64,000 nucleotides of DNA from positions 7,939,091-8,003,090 of the forward strand of contig NZ_CP025113.1 in the NCBI RefSeq assembly GCF_002831585.1, in the 5' to 3' direction. A program made the position numbers and the translations under genes. The stretch is from Bradyrhizobium sp. SK17 (GTDB lineage Bacteria > Pseudomonadota > Alphaproteobacteria > Rhizobiales > Xanthobacteraceae). Of this stretch, positions 26,553 to 35,726 are shown piece after piece. The first letter of the stretch is position 1, and each line of letters opens with the position of its first letter. Below the pieces are notes generated by a model. The model was not told the origin of the DNA. It made no database searches and saw nothing but the letters and a program-made list of their open reading frames with translations.

Positions 26553-26852
26553 TCAGTACCGCGTGCGCAGCGGTCTCTCAGCCGCCCCATAGGGCACCCA
26601 GCGGCAGGCGAACGAAACGTAGCCGCCCGGATAGCGCTGCGCCGCGAGGAACTTGGCGACCTTGCCGTAGGAGGCGCAGTGATCGACGGCGAGCTGCCGC
26701 GCGTCGGTCTGGGTCGCCAGTGAGTAGGCGATGATACCGCCGGTATCATTGCCCTTGAACGCCGGCACCGGCTGCAACCAATCGGCCCGCGCCGAACCAA
26801 CGGCCAGCATCCCGCAAACGGCAACCAGGCACGCGGCCAACTTCCTTCGCAT
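26553..26852 (-). CDS. Small secreted protein of unknown function
   Basis: 99 residues from ATG 26852, chosen because GGAG lies six bases upstream. It has a signal peptide (about 1-23, MRRKLAACLVAVCG then ARA) and a 75-residue mature part containing WLQPVPAFKGNDTGGIIAYS and SFACRWVPYG, with two Cys that could pair. I do not recognise the family; the AVDHCASYGK segment suggests a compact secreted domain. It precedes the DUF3617 gene on the same strand by 42 bases. Confidence 0.7.
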   Translation of the reverse strand: MRRKLAACLVAVCGMLAVGSARADWLQPVPAFKGNDTGGIIAYSLATQTDARQLAVDHCASYGKVAKFLAAQRYPGGYVSFACRWVPYGAAERPLRTRY

Positions 26853-27018
26853 CGCAGACTCCATTTCGCTGAGGCCCAACATAGAGTGCGCCGGCCACCC
26901 TGAAAAGAACGAGCCGGCCGCCAGAGGCGGACTTCTCCGCAGGTGTTGCCGCGCTGCACTTGACCTTGCCTGGGCTTCACGGCACCGTCCGCCGCATCGG
27001 ATAATCGGGTGGATTCCC

Positions 27019-27495
27019 ATGCGCAACCTGTTCAACTCCCGCAATAAACTCGGCCAAAGCCTCGGTGTCGGTGCCGCACTTGTGTTCGGCCTTTTGGCGT
27101 TCGGCGGTACGGCCCAGGCGGCCAATCCGTTCGAATTGAATTTCGGGCTGTCGGGACCGCGTTACGACGGCAATGTGGCACCGTGCGAGCGGGCCCTGCC
27201 GTCGATCAGCTATCAATTCAATGAGAAGGAAGCCACCTTCTGGAATTCGCCGCTGGTGATCACCGGCTTCAGCCGGATCCACGAAACCGCGTTTCGGCCC
27301 TGGCAGTCCGACAACATTCCGCGCCGCTACTGCGCGGGCGACGTGATGCTGAGCGACGGCAAGGTCCGCACCGTGCACTACTCGATCATAGAGGACGGCG
27401 GCTTCAGCGGATTTGCCGACGGCGTCGAATGGTGCGTGACCGGGCTCGACCGCAACTGGGCGTACAACCCGTCTTGCAGGGCCGCGCGGCCCTGA
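27019..27495 (+). CDS. Secreted hypothetical protein
   Basis: 158 residues with a clear signal peptide (about 1-34, ending GTAQA). The mature domain has four Cys (VAPCERALP, RRYCAGDVM, VEWCVTGLD, NPSCRAAR), so two disulphides are likely, and conserved-looking motifs FNEKEATFWNSPLVI and VHYSIIEDGGFSGFADGVEW. GGTGGA precedes the start. I do not know a function; similar proteins occur in Bradyrhizobium and Methylobacterium as far as I recall. It is divergent from the small secreted protein at 26553. Confidence 0.75.
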   Translation: MRNLFNSRNKLGQSLGVGAALVFGLLAFGGTAQAANPFELNFGLSGPRYDGNVAPCERALPSISYQFNEKEATFWNSPLVITGFSRIHETAFRPWQSDNIPRRYCAGDVMLSDGKVRTVHYSIIEDGGFSGFADGVEWCVTGLDRNWAYNPSCRAARP

Positions 27496-27608
27496 TCTCC
27501 GGCCAGCTTGGTCAAACGGAAGCCGCCGCCATCCAGACGGCGGCTTTTGTTCTTGTAATGTTCCAAATGCCTGCTAGGCTTGGAACAGTCGCGTGAGGGG
27601 AGCGTTTG

Positions 27609-28295
27609 ATGCCTCGGTTGGTCACCATTTCCCGATTTCTGATTTCCGCTGCCTTGATGCTGTGCGGTGCGGCTGGTGCCTCGGCCCAGGATCGCCGCCA
27701 GAACGCGCCAGGTGAGTTCGATTTCTACGTGCTGTCGCTGTCATGGTCGCCCTCGTTCTGCGAGGCGGCGAGCGAGCGCGGCAACAATGGCCGCGGCACG
27801 CAGGCGCAATGCGGCGGACGTCCCTACTCCTTCGTGGTGCACGGGCTGTGGCCGCAATATGAGCGAGGCTTTCCGGAATACTGCCAGCGGCCCTCGCCGC
27901 GGCTCGCGCGCAACATCATGACCTCGATGCTCGACCTGATGCCCGCGCCCGGGCTGATCTACAATGAGTGGGACAAGCACGGCACCTGCTCCGGCCTCGG
28001 CGAACGCGCCTATTTCGAAGCGATCCGCAAGGCGCGCGCCGCGGTGAAGATCCCCGAGGAATTCCTGCAATTGTCGGAGCCGAAGACGATCGCGCCCGAC
28101 GAGCTGGAAACCGCGTTCATCAAGGCCAATCCGGGGCTCAGCAACTCGGCGATCTCGGTGACCTGCAACAGCGGCCGGCTCAGTGAGGTGCGGATCTGCA
28201 TGAGCAAGGACCTGCAATTCCGCGCCTGCGAGGAAGTCGATCGCCGCGCCTGCCGCCGCGATCAGGTGGTGATGCCGCCGGTTCGCGGCGGCTGA
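27609..28295 (+). CDS. Ribonuclease T2 family protein
   Basis: 228-residue secreted endoribonuclease with a signal peptide (about 1-26, ending ASA). Both catalytic segments are intact: CAS I VVHGLWPQYE and CAS II NEWDKHGTCSG, giving two His, Glu and Lys in family positions. Cys residues FCEAAS and CGGRPY, and the later CMSKD/RACRRD, fit the disulphide pattern of periplasmic RNase I. It probably degrades RNA in the periplasm or outside the cell. Confidence 0.93.
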   Translation: MPRLVTISRFLISAALMLCGAAGASAQDRRQNAPGEFDFYVLSLSWSPSFCEAASERGNNGRGTQAQCGGRPYSFVVHGLWPQYERGFPEYCQRPSPRLARNIMTSMLDLMPAPGLIYNEWDKHGTCSGLGERAYFEAIRKARAAVKIPEEFLQLSEPKTIAPDELETAFIKANPGLSNSAISVTCNSGRLSEVRICMSKDLQFRACEEVDRRACRRDQVVMPPVRGG

Positions 28296-28459
28296 AGCCC
28301 TCCCCATCGCTGCCGGGCGGAAGGGTGCGCGCCTTCGTGCGCACCGTCCGGCTATCGACGTCGTCACGAAACAAGCTGATGTCGCGTAGATGGCCGGGAC
28401 AAGCGCGGGCATCACGCAGTACAACATGCACTCCCTTTGGAGCGCAGCGCGATCACAGC

Positions 28460-29320
28460 ATGAACTACCGTCACGCCTTTCATGCCGGCAACTTTGCCGA
28501 CGTCATCAAGCACATCGTGCTGGTCCGCATGCTCACCTATCTACAGGACAAGCAGGCCGCGTTCCGCGTCATCGACACCCATGCCGGCGCCGGACTCTAT
28601 GACCTGACGTCGAGCGAAGCGCAGCGCGGCGGCGAATGGCTCACCGGCATCGCGCGGCTGATGCAGGCGCGGCTCTCCGACCAGGCGCTGCCATTGATCG
28701 CGCCCTATCTCGACATCGTCAGGGCATTCAATCCGCGCGGCGAACTGAAAGCCTATCCCGGCTCACCGCTGATCGCTCGCGCGCTGCTGCGTCCGCAAGA
28801 CCGCCTCACCGCCTGCGAGATCGAACCGACCGCGCGCAAGCAATTGATCGACGCATTGCGGCGCGATGCGCAGGCACGCGTCGTCGATCTCGACGGCTGG
28901 ACGGCGCTGCCCGCATTCGTGCCGCCGAACGAGCGGCGTGGCCTGGTGCTGATCGATCCGCCGTTCGAGGCAAAGGACGAGTTCGAGCGGCTGGCCCGTG
29001 CGTTCGCCGAAGCGTACGCGAAGTGGCCGACCGGTGCCTATCTCTTGTGGTACCCCGTAAAATCCCGGAGAGCCACCGACGAGCTCGCGCGCAGCGTGGC
29101 TGCCGCAGCAGCAAGCAGCCGGCCCGCCGGCAAGTGCTTGCGTTTGGAATTCAGTGTGGCACCGCAAGAAGCCGACGCCGGCCTCGTTTCCACCGGTCTT
29201 TTGATCGTGAATCCGCCATGGACGCTGGCGGGCGAACTGAAGATCATCCTGCCCGAACTCGAGAAGCCGCTTGGTCAGGGCGGCGCAGCGCGCTTCAGAC
29301 TCGAGACGCCTAAACCTTGA
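28460..29320 (+). CDS. rlmJ: 23S rRNA (adenine(2030)-N(6))-methyltransferase
   Basis: 286 residues, family-typical for RlmJ (YhiR). The N-terminus MNYRHAFHAGNFADVIKH is diagnostic; DTHAGAGLYDL is the SAM loop and VLIDPPFEAKDEF contains the DPPF catalytic motif. The C-terminus LIVNPPWTLAGELKIILPEL also matches. Members methylate A2030 in 23S rRNA and let E. coli use DNA as a carbon source. The stand-alone gene is preceded by 164 bases without recognisable features. Confidence 0.95.
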   Translation: MNYRHAFHAGNFADVIKHIVLVRMLTYLQDKQAAFRVIDTHAGAGLYDLTSSEAQRGGEWLTGIARLMQARLSDQALPLIAPYLDIVRAFNPRGELKAYPGSPLIARALLRPQDRLTACEIEPTARKQLIDALRRDAQARVVDLDGWTALPAFVPPNERRGLVLIDPPFEAKDEFERLARAFAEAYAKWPTGAYLLWYPVKSRRATDELARSVAAAAASSRPAGKCLRLEFSVAPQEADAGLVSTGLLIVNPPWTLAGELKIILPELEKPLGQGGAARFRLETPKP

Positions 29321-29527
29321 TCGACAGCACCCACTGAAAAGTTCGATTTTGAGCATAGGCAATCTGCGCGGAACCGTATTATGCTCATCCTGTTACGACT
29401 GGCTTTACGTTCCGCTTCCGCGAATGGTTGCGGCGGAGTGACAAGGCCGAAATAAAATCCAGGCAGACCGGCGGCGTGACGCCGGCCTGTTCAGGTGGCC
29501 AGGCTTCCGACAAGCGAATGTCGGTCA

Positions 29528-29554
29528 ACCGCTACGCGGCGTGCGCGTAGCGGT
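29528..29554 (+). promoter_or_regulatory. Perfect hairpin in the cold-shock gene leader
   Basis: 10-base perfect arms ACCGCTACGC / GCGTAGCGGT around a 7-base loop, ending 28 bases before the start codon and 15 before the GGGGGAGGAG ribosome site. It has no U-tract, so it is not a terminator for upstream genes. Structured leaders that change with temperature are known for cspA mRNAs; that role here is inferred. Confidence 0.5.
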
Positions 29555-29581
29555 GGAGCAATACGGGGGAGGAGTTTCCCG

Positions 29582-29794
29582 ATGGCCATGACTGGGACAG
29601 TCAAGTTCTTCAACGGAGAGCGGGGCTACGGCTTCATCAAACCTGACGATGGCGGCCGCGATGTGTTCGTTCACATCACTGCTGTCGAGCGTGCAGGATT
29701 GAAGGACCTGACTGAAGGACAGCGCATTAGTTTCGAGGTTGAACCCGACAAGAAGGGCAAGGGCCCGAAGGCGGTCAACCTGGTGGTTTCATGA
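29582..29794 (+). CDS. Cold-shock domain protein
   Basis: 70-residue CspA-type single-strand nucleic-acid-binding protein. RNP1 is GYGFIKP and RNP2 is VFVHI, preceded by TGTVKFFNGERGYG. The C-terminus VEPDKKGKGPKAVNLVV is family-typical. A very strong ribosome site, GGGGGAGGAG, and a perfect leader hairpin suggest post-transcriptional control. Confidence 0.96.
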   Translation: MAMTGTVKFFNGERGYGFIKPDDGGRDVFVHITAVERAGLKDLTEGQRISFEVEPDKKGKGPKAVNLVVS

Positions 29795-30008
29795 TGAGCG
29801 CTCGCGTTGCGCTGCCCGTGATGAAAGCCGATTGAAACGTTGCGTGTGAGTTGACTGCCGAGCGCGCTCGCGCTCGCTGCACGACCAACCTGCATGATGC
29901 GGACGCGACTGGCGCCGCCCGCATATTCGAAGCGTGCGGCCCACCGATTTGATCGGCGGATGCCGCGGCGCATGCTGCCGCACGCAACGTCGAGATCGTC
30001 AGCACAAA

Positions 30009-30039
30009 GAAAAACCCGGCCGCGCGAGGCGCGGCCGGG
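30009..30039 (-). terminator. Intrinsic terminator of the Omp25-like gene
   Basis: Perfect 11-base stem CCCGGCCGCGC / GCGCGGCCGGG with a 3-base loop, followed on the minus strand by TTTTTCTTTG. It lies 27 bases after the stop codon at 30066. Confidence 0.9.
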
Positions 30040-30065
30040 AGTTGAGATCAGACGTTTTCTTGTTC

Positions 30066-30689
30066 TCAGAAGTGATAGTTGATGCCGGCGCGAACCAGGC
30101 TGAAGCTGTAGCCGTTCGACGCACCGCCGGTGATCGTGAAGTTGCTGTTGGCGAGATCGACGTAGAGATACTCGATCTTGGCGCTCCAGTTCGGGGCAAA
30201 GCCCATTTCGGCGCCGGCGCCGACGGTGAAGCCGGCGTTGGTGTGGCTCTCTGATACACCGAAGGTCTCGCCGCGAAGCTCGCCGAAGGCGAGACCGCCA
30301 GTCGCATAGAACAGCACGTTGTTGACCGCATAGCCGGCGCGGCCACGCACCGTGCCGAACCACGGGTTGGAGAATTTCCAGGGTGCGAACCGGTCATCCG
30401 CGGTGGTGCCCTGGATATCGGCCTCGAAACCGAACACCCAGGGTGAGCCGTTCTGGAAATTGTAGCCGGCCTGCACGCCGCCGGCGAAGCCCGACGGCTT
30501 GGTCGGGTTGTTCTCGACCGAACCCCAGCCGTAACCGATGTTGCCGCCAAGATAGGGGCCGGCCCAGCTATAGGCATTGAGCGGCTGATAGACGGTGTAG
30601 GGCGATCCGTAGTTGAGGTCGGCCGCCACGGCCGAGCTCATCCAGCCTGCGACGATCAATGCGAGCGCACGCGCAACAAACCGGGTCAT
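30066..30689 (-). CDS. Outer membrane beta-barrel protein, Omp25/RopB-like
   Basis: 207 residues. A signal peptide (about 1-23, ending AVA) is followed by an eight-strand barrel of the Omp25/Omp31 class: WAGPYLGGNIGYGWG, GGVQAGYNFQNGSPWVFGFEAD, RGRAGYAVNNVLFYATGGLAFG, WSAKIEYLYVDL and the terminal strand LVRAGINYHF ending in Phe as BAM substrates do. Such porin-like proteins stabilise the rhizobial outer membrane. A CtrA-type motif lies about 100 bases upstream, and an intrinsic terminator follows. Confidence 0.94.
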   Translation of the reverse strand: MTRFVARALALIVAGWMSSAVAADLNYGSPYTVYQPLNAYSWAGPYLGGNIGYGWGSVENNPTKPSGFAGGVQAGYNFQNGSPWVFGFEADIQGTTADDRFAPWKFSNPWFGTVRGRAGYAVNNVLFYATGGLAFGELRGETFGVSESHTNAGFTVGAGAEMGFAPNWSAKIEYLYVDLANSNFTITGGASNGYSFSLVRAGINYHF

Positions 30690-30788
30690 TGGTACTCTCC
30701 ACCACGCAACTGCCGCAGCCCGCGGGCCCAGGGCCGGCGTGGTTACGGAATTCCACTTTTTTCGCTAAGGTTTATCGAGAGTTTTAAG

Positions 30789-30803
30789 TTAAAGGGCTGT
30801 TAA
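30789..30803. promoter_or_regulatory. Candidate CtrA-binding site
   Basis: TTAA-AGGGCTG-TTAA is an exact TTAA-N7-TTAA full site; on the minus strand it reads TTAACAGCCCTTTAAC, matching the extended consensus. It is 100 bases upstream of the Omp25-like gene and 151 upstream of uvrC. CtrA control of outer membrane protein genes is known in Brucella, so the barrel gene is the likelier target. Confidence 0.5.
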
Positions 30804-30953
30804 GCCCGGTTACCGTCCCGCTCATCAGTCTTAACAAGATGTTACCGGCCCGCTCCGGCGGTCGTGCAGCGGCAGTAACCTGCTGCAATCGGGGTTGTTT
30901 TTGAACACCGCCAACGCTGGCGACCGGTCGCCCGAGCGCTTAGTTTACGGCCC

Positions 30954-33059
30954 ATGGTTCACGATTCTCCCGAGAGTCCGGCGCCGGACCCCAAGATCAA
31001 GGGGCGGCGCGGTTCAAAGTCCGATCTGCCGCAGGATGACCTGACAAGGGCCGACCTGACGCTCGACACCAGCGACGTCGATCCCGAAACCTCCGCCGCC
31101 GAGGACGAGGATGACGCACGCCTGCCCGACGCCGCGGAGGACGGCAACGAGGCGGTTGCCGAGGGAACGCTCTCGGTCGGTCATGCCGCGATCGAGAACG
31201 CGGTGCGGCTGGCCCCGACCTCGCCCGGCGTCTACCGCATGCTCAACGCCGCCAACGACGTGCTCTATGTCGGCAAGGCGAAGAACGTCAAAAAGCGGCT
31301 ATCGTCCTACGCGCGGGCCAACGCGCCGCTACCGGCACGCATCCTGCGGATGATCGCGGCTACCACGCATGTCGAGATCGTCTCGACCATGACCGAGACC
31401 GAGGCGCTGCTGCTCGAAGCCAATCTGATCAAGCAGCTTCGTCCACGTTTCAATGTGCAACTGCGCGATGACAAATCATTTCCATATATTCTGATCTCGG
31501 GCGACCACTGGGCGCCGCAGATCCTCAAGCATCGCGGCGCGCAGTCGCGGCCCGGCCGCTATTTCGGCCCGTTCGCCAATGCCGGCGCGGTCAACCGCAC
31601 CATCACGGCGCTGCAGCGCGCCTTCCTGATCCGCTCCTGCACCGACGGCTTCTTCGAAAGCCGCACCCGGCCCTGCCTGCTCTATCAGATCAAGCGCTGC
31701 GCCGGCCCCTGCACCCGCGAGATCGATTTCCCCGGCTACAGCGAGCTGGTGCGCGAGGCGACCGAATTCCTCTCCGGCCGCAGCCACGCGGTGAAGGAGT
31801 TGCTCGCCGCCGAGATGGAGAAGGCTTCCGGCGAGCTCGAGTTCGAGACCGCGGCACTGTATCGGGACCGCCTCGCGGCGCTGTCGGCGATCCAGTCGCA
31901 GCAGGGCATCAATCCGCGCACGGTGGAAGAAGCCGATGTGTTCGCGATCCACCAGGAGGGCGGCTATTCCTGCGTCGAGGTGTTCTTCTTCCGCACCGGC
32001 CAGAACTGGGGCAACCGCGCCTATTTCCCGAAAGCCGAGAAGAGCTTCACGCCCGAGGAGGTGCTGTCCTCCTTCCTCGCGCAATTCTACGACGACAAGC
32101 CGCCGCCGAAGCTGATCCTGCTGTCGCACGAGATCGAGGAAAGCGCGCTGCTCGCCGACGCGCTCTCGGTCAAGGCCGGATCCAAGGTCGAGGTCTCGGT
32201 GCCGAAGCGCGGCGAGAAGAAAGAACTGATCGGCCACGCGCTCACCAACGCGCGTGAAGCGCTCGGCCGCAAGCTCGCCGACACCGCAACCCAGAGCCGG
32301 CTGCTGGAGGGCATGGTCACCACGCTCGGCCTGCCGCATACGCCAAAGCGCATCGAGGTCTACGACAACAGCCACATCCAGGGCACCAACGCAGTCGGCG
32401 CGATGATCGTGGCCGGGCCCGACGGGTTCATGAAGAACCAGTACCGCAAGTTCAACATCAAGTCGCAGGGGCTGACGCCCGGCGACGACTACGGGATGAT
32501 GCGCGAGGTGCTGGAACGTCGCTTCAAGCGGCTCCTGAAACCGCCGGAGGATGAGGCCGCCAAGGACGGCGCAAACGACAAGGCGGACGACGATTCGTTC
32601 CCGCAATGGCCTGACCTCGTCATCATCGACGGCGGCCGCGGCCAGCTCAACGCGGTGAGAGAGATCTTCCAGAACCTCGGACTGACCCAGGTCTCGCTGA
32701 TGGCGGTGGCCAAGGGTCCGGAGCGCGACGCCGGGCGCGAAACCCTGTTCATGCCGGACCGCGAGGCCATCAAGCTGGAGCCGCGCGACCCGGTGCTCTA
32801 TTTCATCCAGCGGCTGCGCGACGAGGCCCACCGCTTCGTGATCGGCTCGCACCGCAAGCTGCGCAAGAAGGACATCCGCGAGGCCGGATTGCAGGAGATC
32901 CCGGGGATCGGCCCGTCGCGCAAACGTGCCTTGCTGCATCACTTCGGAACGCTCAAGGAGATCGAGCGGGCCTCGATCGCCGATCTTGGCAAGGTTCCAG
33001 GCGTCAGCGCCGAGAGCGCCCGCAAGATTTTCGAGTTTTTCCACGCCCAGCCGGGCTAG
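30954..33059 (+). CDS. uvrC: UvrABC excinuclease subunit C
   Basis: Dual-incision nuclease of nucleotide excision repair, 701 residues. An acidic low-complexity extension (about 1-78) precedes the GIY-YIG domain ([27 protein letters not shown]); a Cys-rich segment follows ([13 protein letters not shown]). The UVR motif is [16 protein letters not shown], the RNase H-like domain has [11 protein letters not shown] and [12 protein letters not shown], and the C-terminal helix-hairpin-helix pair is [20 protein letters not shown]. The long N-terminal extension is common in alphaproteobacterial UvrC, but the exact start is uncertain. Confidence 0.97.
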   Translation: MVHDSPESPAPDPKIKGRRGSKSDLPQDDLTRADLTLDTSDVDPETSAAEDEDDARLPDAAEDGNEAVAEGTLSVGHAAIENAVRLAPTSPGVYRMLNAANDVLYVGKAKNVKKRLSSYARANAPLPARILRMIAATTHVEIVSTMTETEALLLEANLIKQLRPRFNVQLRDDKSFPYILISGDHWAPQILKHRGAQSRPGRYFGPFANAGAVNRTITALQRAFLIRSCTDGFFESRTRPCLLYQIKRCAGPCTREIDFPGYSELVREATEFLSGRSHAVKELLAAEMEKASGELEFETAALYRDRLAALSAIQSQQGINPRTVEEADVFAIHQEGGYSCVEVFFFRTGQNWGNRAYFPKAEKSFTPEEVLSSFLAQFYDDKPPPKLILLSHEIEESALLADALSVKAGSKVEVSVPKRGEKKELIGHALTNAREALGRKLADTATQSRLLEGMVTTLGLPHTPKRIEVYDNSHIQGTNAVGAMIVAGPDGFMKNQYRKFNIKSQGLTPGDDYGMMREVLERRFKRLLKPPEDEAAKDGANDKADDDSFPQWPDLVIIDGGRGQLNAVREIFQNLGLTQVSLMAVAKGPERDAGRETLFMPDREAIKLEPRDPVLYFIQRLRDEAHRFVIGSHRKLRKKDIREAGLQEIPGIGPSRKRALLHHFGTLKEIERASIADLGKVPGVSAESARKIFEFFHAQPG

Positions 33060-33105
33060 ACCAAAGGCTATTCATCAGGGCGTCGCCTGCGACAGGGCAT
33101 CTAGG

Positions 33106-33150
33106 GCATGATGCGGAAAAGTGTCAGGCAACGTTCCGAAAAGATCACGC
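33106..33150. repeat. Short intergenic repeat, family C (copy 2)
   Basis: A 45-base unit beginning GCATGATGCGGAAAAGTGTC and ending CGAAAAGATCACGC. Its reverse complement lines up with the copy at 21774 over the full length. It lies in the uvrC-pgsA gap; the remaining bases to 33251 show nothing else definite. Confidence 0.75.
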
Positions 33151-33251
33151 TTGAACAACGAGCTGAGGCGCCATGACGATTCCGCGTAATGTTGCCGCGC
33201 TTTGGCGCCCGCACGGTTGACCTTCTTGCTTCAGCGGTATTGGTAGGACGG

Positions 33252-33866
33252 ATGAACATCGCCACGACCCGGGGACAGACCAAGACCATGTCCCTCCCGA
33301 ATATCCTGACCTACGCCCGGATCGCCGCGATCCCGGTGGTGATCGGCTGCGTCTACTGGCAGTCGATCCTGGACGGCCCGCTGTGGCTACGCTGGGTGGC
33401 GCTGGCGGTATTCATTGCGGCGGGGATCACCGACTATCTCGACGGCTACTATGCCCGGATGTGGGACCAGCAGTCCGCCTTCGGCCGGATGCTCGATCCG
33501 ATCGCCGACAAGCTCCTGGTCGCCTCCAGCCTGCTGATGCTGGCCGCCGACAACTCGATCCATGGCTGGACGCTGTGGGCGGCGATCGTGATCCTGTGCC
33601 GCGAGATCCTGGTCTCGGGCCTGCGCGAATATCTCGCGGGGCTCAGGGTCAGCGTTCCCGTCACCAAGCTGGCGAAATGGAAGACCACGATCCAGCTGGT
33701 GGCGATCGGCTTCCTGATCGCCGGTGAAGCCGGCGAGCAGGTCTTTCCCGCCACCACCCTGATCGGCATCGTGCTGCTCTGGATGTCGGCGATCTTCACG
33801 ATCTACACCGGCTGGGATTACTTCCGCGCCGGCATCCATCACCTCATCAAGGAGGATGAGGGATGA
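33252..33866 (+). CDS. pgsA: CDP-diacylglycerol-glycerol-3-phosphate 3-phosphatidyltransferase
   Basis: Inner-membrane enzyme committing CDP-diacylglycerol to phosphatidylglycerol synthesis. 204 residues from ATG 33252 (AGGACGG just upstream); ATG 33288, giving MSLPNILTYARI, is equally plausible. The CDP-alcohol phosphotransferase signature is complete: DYLDGYYAR then GRMLDPIADKLL. About five hydrophobic segments. Its stop overlaps moaD (ATGA at 33863). It feeds Lgt, which uses phosphatidylglycerol. Confidence 0.96.
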   Translation: MNIATTRGQTKTMSLPNILTYARIAAIPVVIGCVYWQSILDGPLWLRWVALAVFIAAGITDYLDGYYARMWDQQSAFGRMLDPIADKLLVASSLLMLAADNSIHGWTLWAAIVILCREILVSGLREYLAGLRVSVPVTKLAKWKTTIQLVAIGFLIAGEAGEQVFPATTLIGIVLLWMSAIFTIYTGWDYFRAGIHHLIKEDEG

Positions 33867-34114
33867 AGCTGAAATACTTCGCCTGGGTCCGCGAGCGCGT
33901 CGGCAAGGCTGAGGAGACCGTCGAGCCGCCGGCCGAGGTGCGCACCGTCGCAGACCTGATCGGCTGGCTCACCGCGCGTGACGACGCCTACGCTTATGCC
34001 TTCGAGAAGCCCACGGTGATCCGCGCCGCGATCGACCACGCCCATGTCAAGCAGGATGCGGCGATCGTCGGCGCCCGCGAGATCGCGTTCTTCCCGCCGA
34101 TGACCGGCGGTTAA
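33863..34114 (+). CDS. moaD: Molybdopterin synthase sulfur-carrier subunit
   Basis: 83-residue ubiquitin-like protein ending in the Gly-Gly that MoeB-type enzymes adenylate and thiocarboxylate (IAFFPPMTGG). The N-terminus MKLKYFAWVRERVGK is typical. It overlaps pgsA by four bases and precedes moaE by seven, so it is cotranslated with both. With MoaE it converts cyclic pyranopterin phosphate to molybdopterin. Confidence 0.96.
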   Translation: MKLKYFAWVRERVGKAEETVEPPAEVRTVADLIGWLTARDDAYAYAFEKPTVIRAAIDHAHVKQDAAIVGAREIAFFPPMTGG

Positions 34115-34121
34115 ATTCCCC

Positions 34122-34589
34122 ATGGCCGTCGCTGCAACCATCCGTATCCAGCAAGCCGACTTCGATGTCGCGCGCGAGATCGCAGGCCTCAGCCAGGGGC
34201 GCACCGATATCGGCGCGGTCGTCAGCTTCAGCGGCATCTGCCGCGGCAGCGAGCAGGGCGAGCCGATCGCAGCACTGACGCTCGAACATTACCCTGAAAT
34301 GGCGGAAGCCGAGATTGGGCGTCACGCCGACGAGGCGCTGGCGCGCTGGCCGTTGCAGGGCCTTACCGTCATCCATCGCTTCGGCCGCATCGCGCCGGGC
34401 GAGAACATCGTGCTGGTCGTGACCGCCTCGGCGCACCGGCAGGCCGCATTCGAGGCCGCCGAGTTCCTGATGGACTATCTCAAGACCAACGCGCCGTTCT
34501 GGAAGCGCGAGGAAAGTGCCCGCGGCACGAACTGGATCGAAGCGCGCGACCACGACGACGCGGCCGCCGCGCGCTGGACCAAATCCTGA
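34122..34589 (+). CDS. moaE: Molybdopterin synthase catalytic subunit
   Basis: 155 residues. Recognisable: GAVVSFSGICRG, LTLEHYPEMAEAEI, VIHRFGRIAPGENIVLVV, and the active-site Lys segment LKTNAPFWKREES, matching the Lys pair that MoaE uses to transfer two sulfurs from MoaD. Its TGA stop overlaps the ATG of the next gene at 34589. Confidence 0.96.
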   Translation: MAVAATIRIQQADFDVAREIAGLSQGRTDIGAVVSFSGICRGSEQGEPIAALTLEHYPEMAEAEIGRHADEALARWPLQGLTVIHRFGRIAPGENIVLVVTASAHRQAAFEAAEFLMDYLKTNAPFWKREESARGTNWIEARDHDDAAAARWTKS

Positions 34590-35572
34590 TGGCCAAGCGC
34601 AGCAAGGTGCCGGCGAGGCGCATCCCGGCCGTGTCGAAAGCGTCCAACAAAGCGTCCGTGAAGGCGCCCAAGGTCGGCGCCGGCGAGCTGCACACCCTGT
34701 TCGATTTCCTGCGCTATGCGACGAGCCGCTTCAACGCGGCCCAACTGGTGTTCGCGCACGGCACCACCGATCCGGTGGCCGAGGCCGCCTTCCTGATCTC
34801 CGAGACGCTGCATCTGCATCCCGACCAGTTCGAGAATTTTGCCAACGCCCGCGTCACGGTGAGCGAAGGCAAGCAGATCCTCGACCTGATCGAGCGCCGG
34901 GTCGCGACGCGCAAACCGGCGGCCTATCTCGTCAACAAGGTCTACATGCGCGGCCTGCCGTTCTACGTCGACGAGCGCACCATCGTGCCGCGCTCCTTCA
35001 TCGGCGAATTGCTGGATTCGCATTTCGGCGGCGACGAGGACGGCAGTTCGCTGATCGGCGATCCCGCGGAGGTTGGCAGCGTGCTCGACCTCTGCACCGG
35101 CTCCGGCTGCCTCGCGATCCTGGCCGCCCGGCATTTCGCCAACGCCGCGGTCGATGCGGTCGATATCTCAAAGGATGCGCTCGAGGTCGCCGCGCGCAAC
35201 GTCGCCGACCACGGCCTCAACGACCGCCTGACGCTGCATCGGGGCGACCTGTTTAAGCCGCTCGGCGACAACAGCTACAACCTGATCATTTCCAACCCGC
35301 CCTATGTCGACGCCGAGGGCATGGCCGCGCTGCCGCGCGAGTGCCGCGCCGAGCCGAAGATCGCATTCGACGGTGGCCCCGACGGGCTCGACATCGTCCG
35401 CCGCCTGCTTGACGAGGCGAAGCAGCATCTCACCCCGCAAGGCGGCCTGCTGTGCGAGATCGGCCGCGGCCGCGACAATCTCGAAGCCGCCTATCCGAAC
35501 CTGCCGCTGCTCTGGCTCGACACCGAGGACTCCGAGGGCGAGGTGTTCTGGATCGCCGCCGCCGACCTCTGA
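34589..35572 (+). CDS. prmB: Ribosomal protein L3 glutamine methyltransferase (PrmB-type)
   Basis: 327-residue N5-glutamine methyltransferase. After a basic N-terminus (about 1-30) comes the helical substrate domain, then the SAM loop VLDLCTGSGCLAILAARHF and the catalytic NPPYVD. The YLVNKVYMRGLPFYVDERTIVPRS segment and C-terminal LDTEDSEGEVFWI favour PrmB (L3) over PrmC (release factors). It overlaps moaE by one base; the operon is pgsA-moaD-moaE-prmB. Confidence 0.9.
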   Translation: MAKRSKVPARRIPAVSKASNKASVKAPKVGAGELHTLFDFLRYATSRFNAAQLVFAHGTTDPVAEAAFLISETLHLHPDQFENFANARVTVSEGKQILDLIERRVATRKPAAYLVNKVYMRGLPFYVDERTIVPRSFIGELLDSHFGGDEDGSSLIGDPAEVGSVLDLCTGSGCLAILAARHFANAAVDAVDISKDALEVAARNVADHGLNDRLTLHRGDLFKPLGDNSYNLIISNPPYVDAEGMAALPRECRAEPKIAFDGGPDGLDIVRRLLDEAKQHLTPQGGLLCEIGRGRDNLEAAYPNLPLLWLDTEDSEGEVFWIAAADL

Positions 35573-35726
35573 CCGAACCCGGCCCGGTCCGGAGCATTAC
35601 GGTCCCCGGCGAAGCGAAAATCATGTGCAGCTCCAGCCGGTTCCCCAGATCACTGCCGCGTCGAATCAACAATGATGCTAAGGTCGCTTTCCGGGGACGC
35701 ACGGACGGAGGGCGCGGGCGCGCGAC

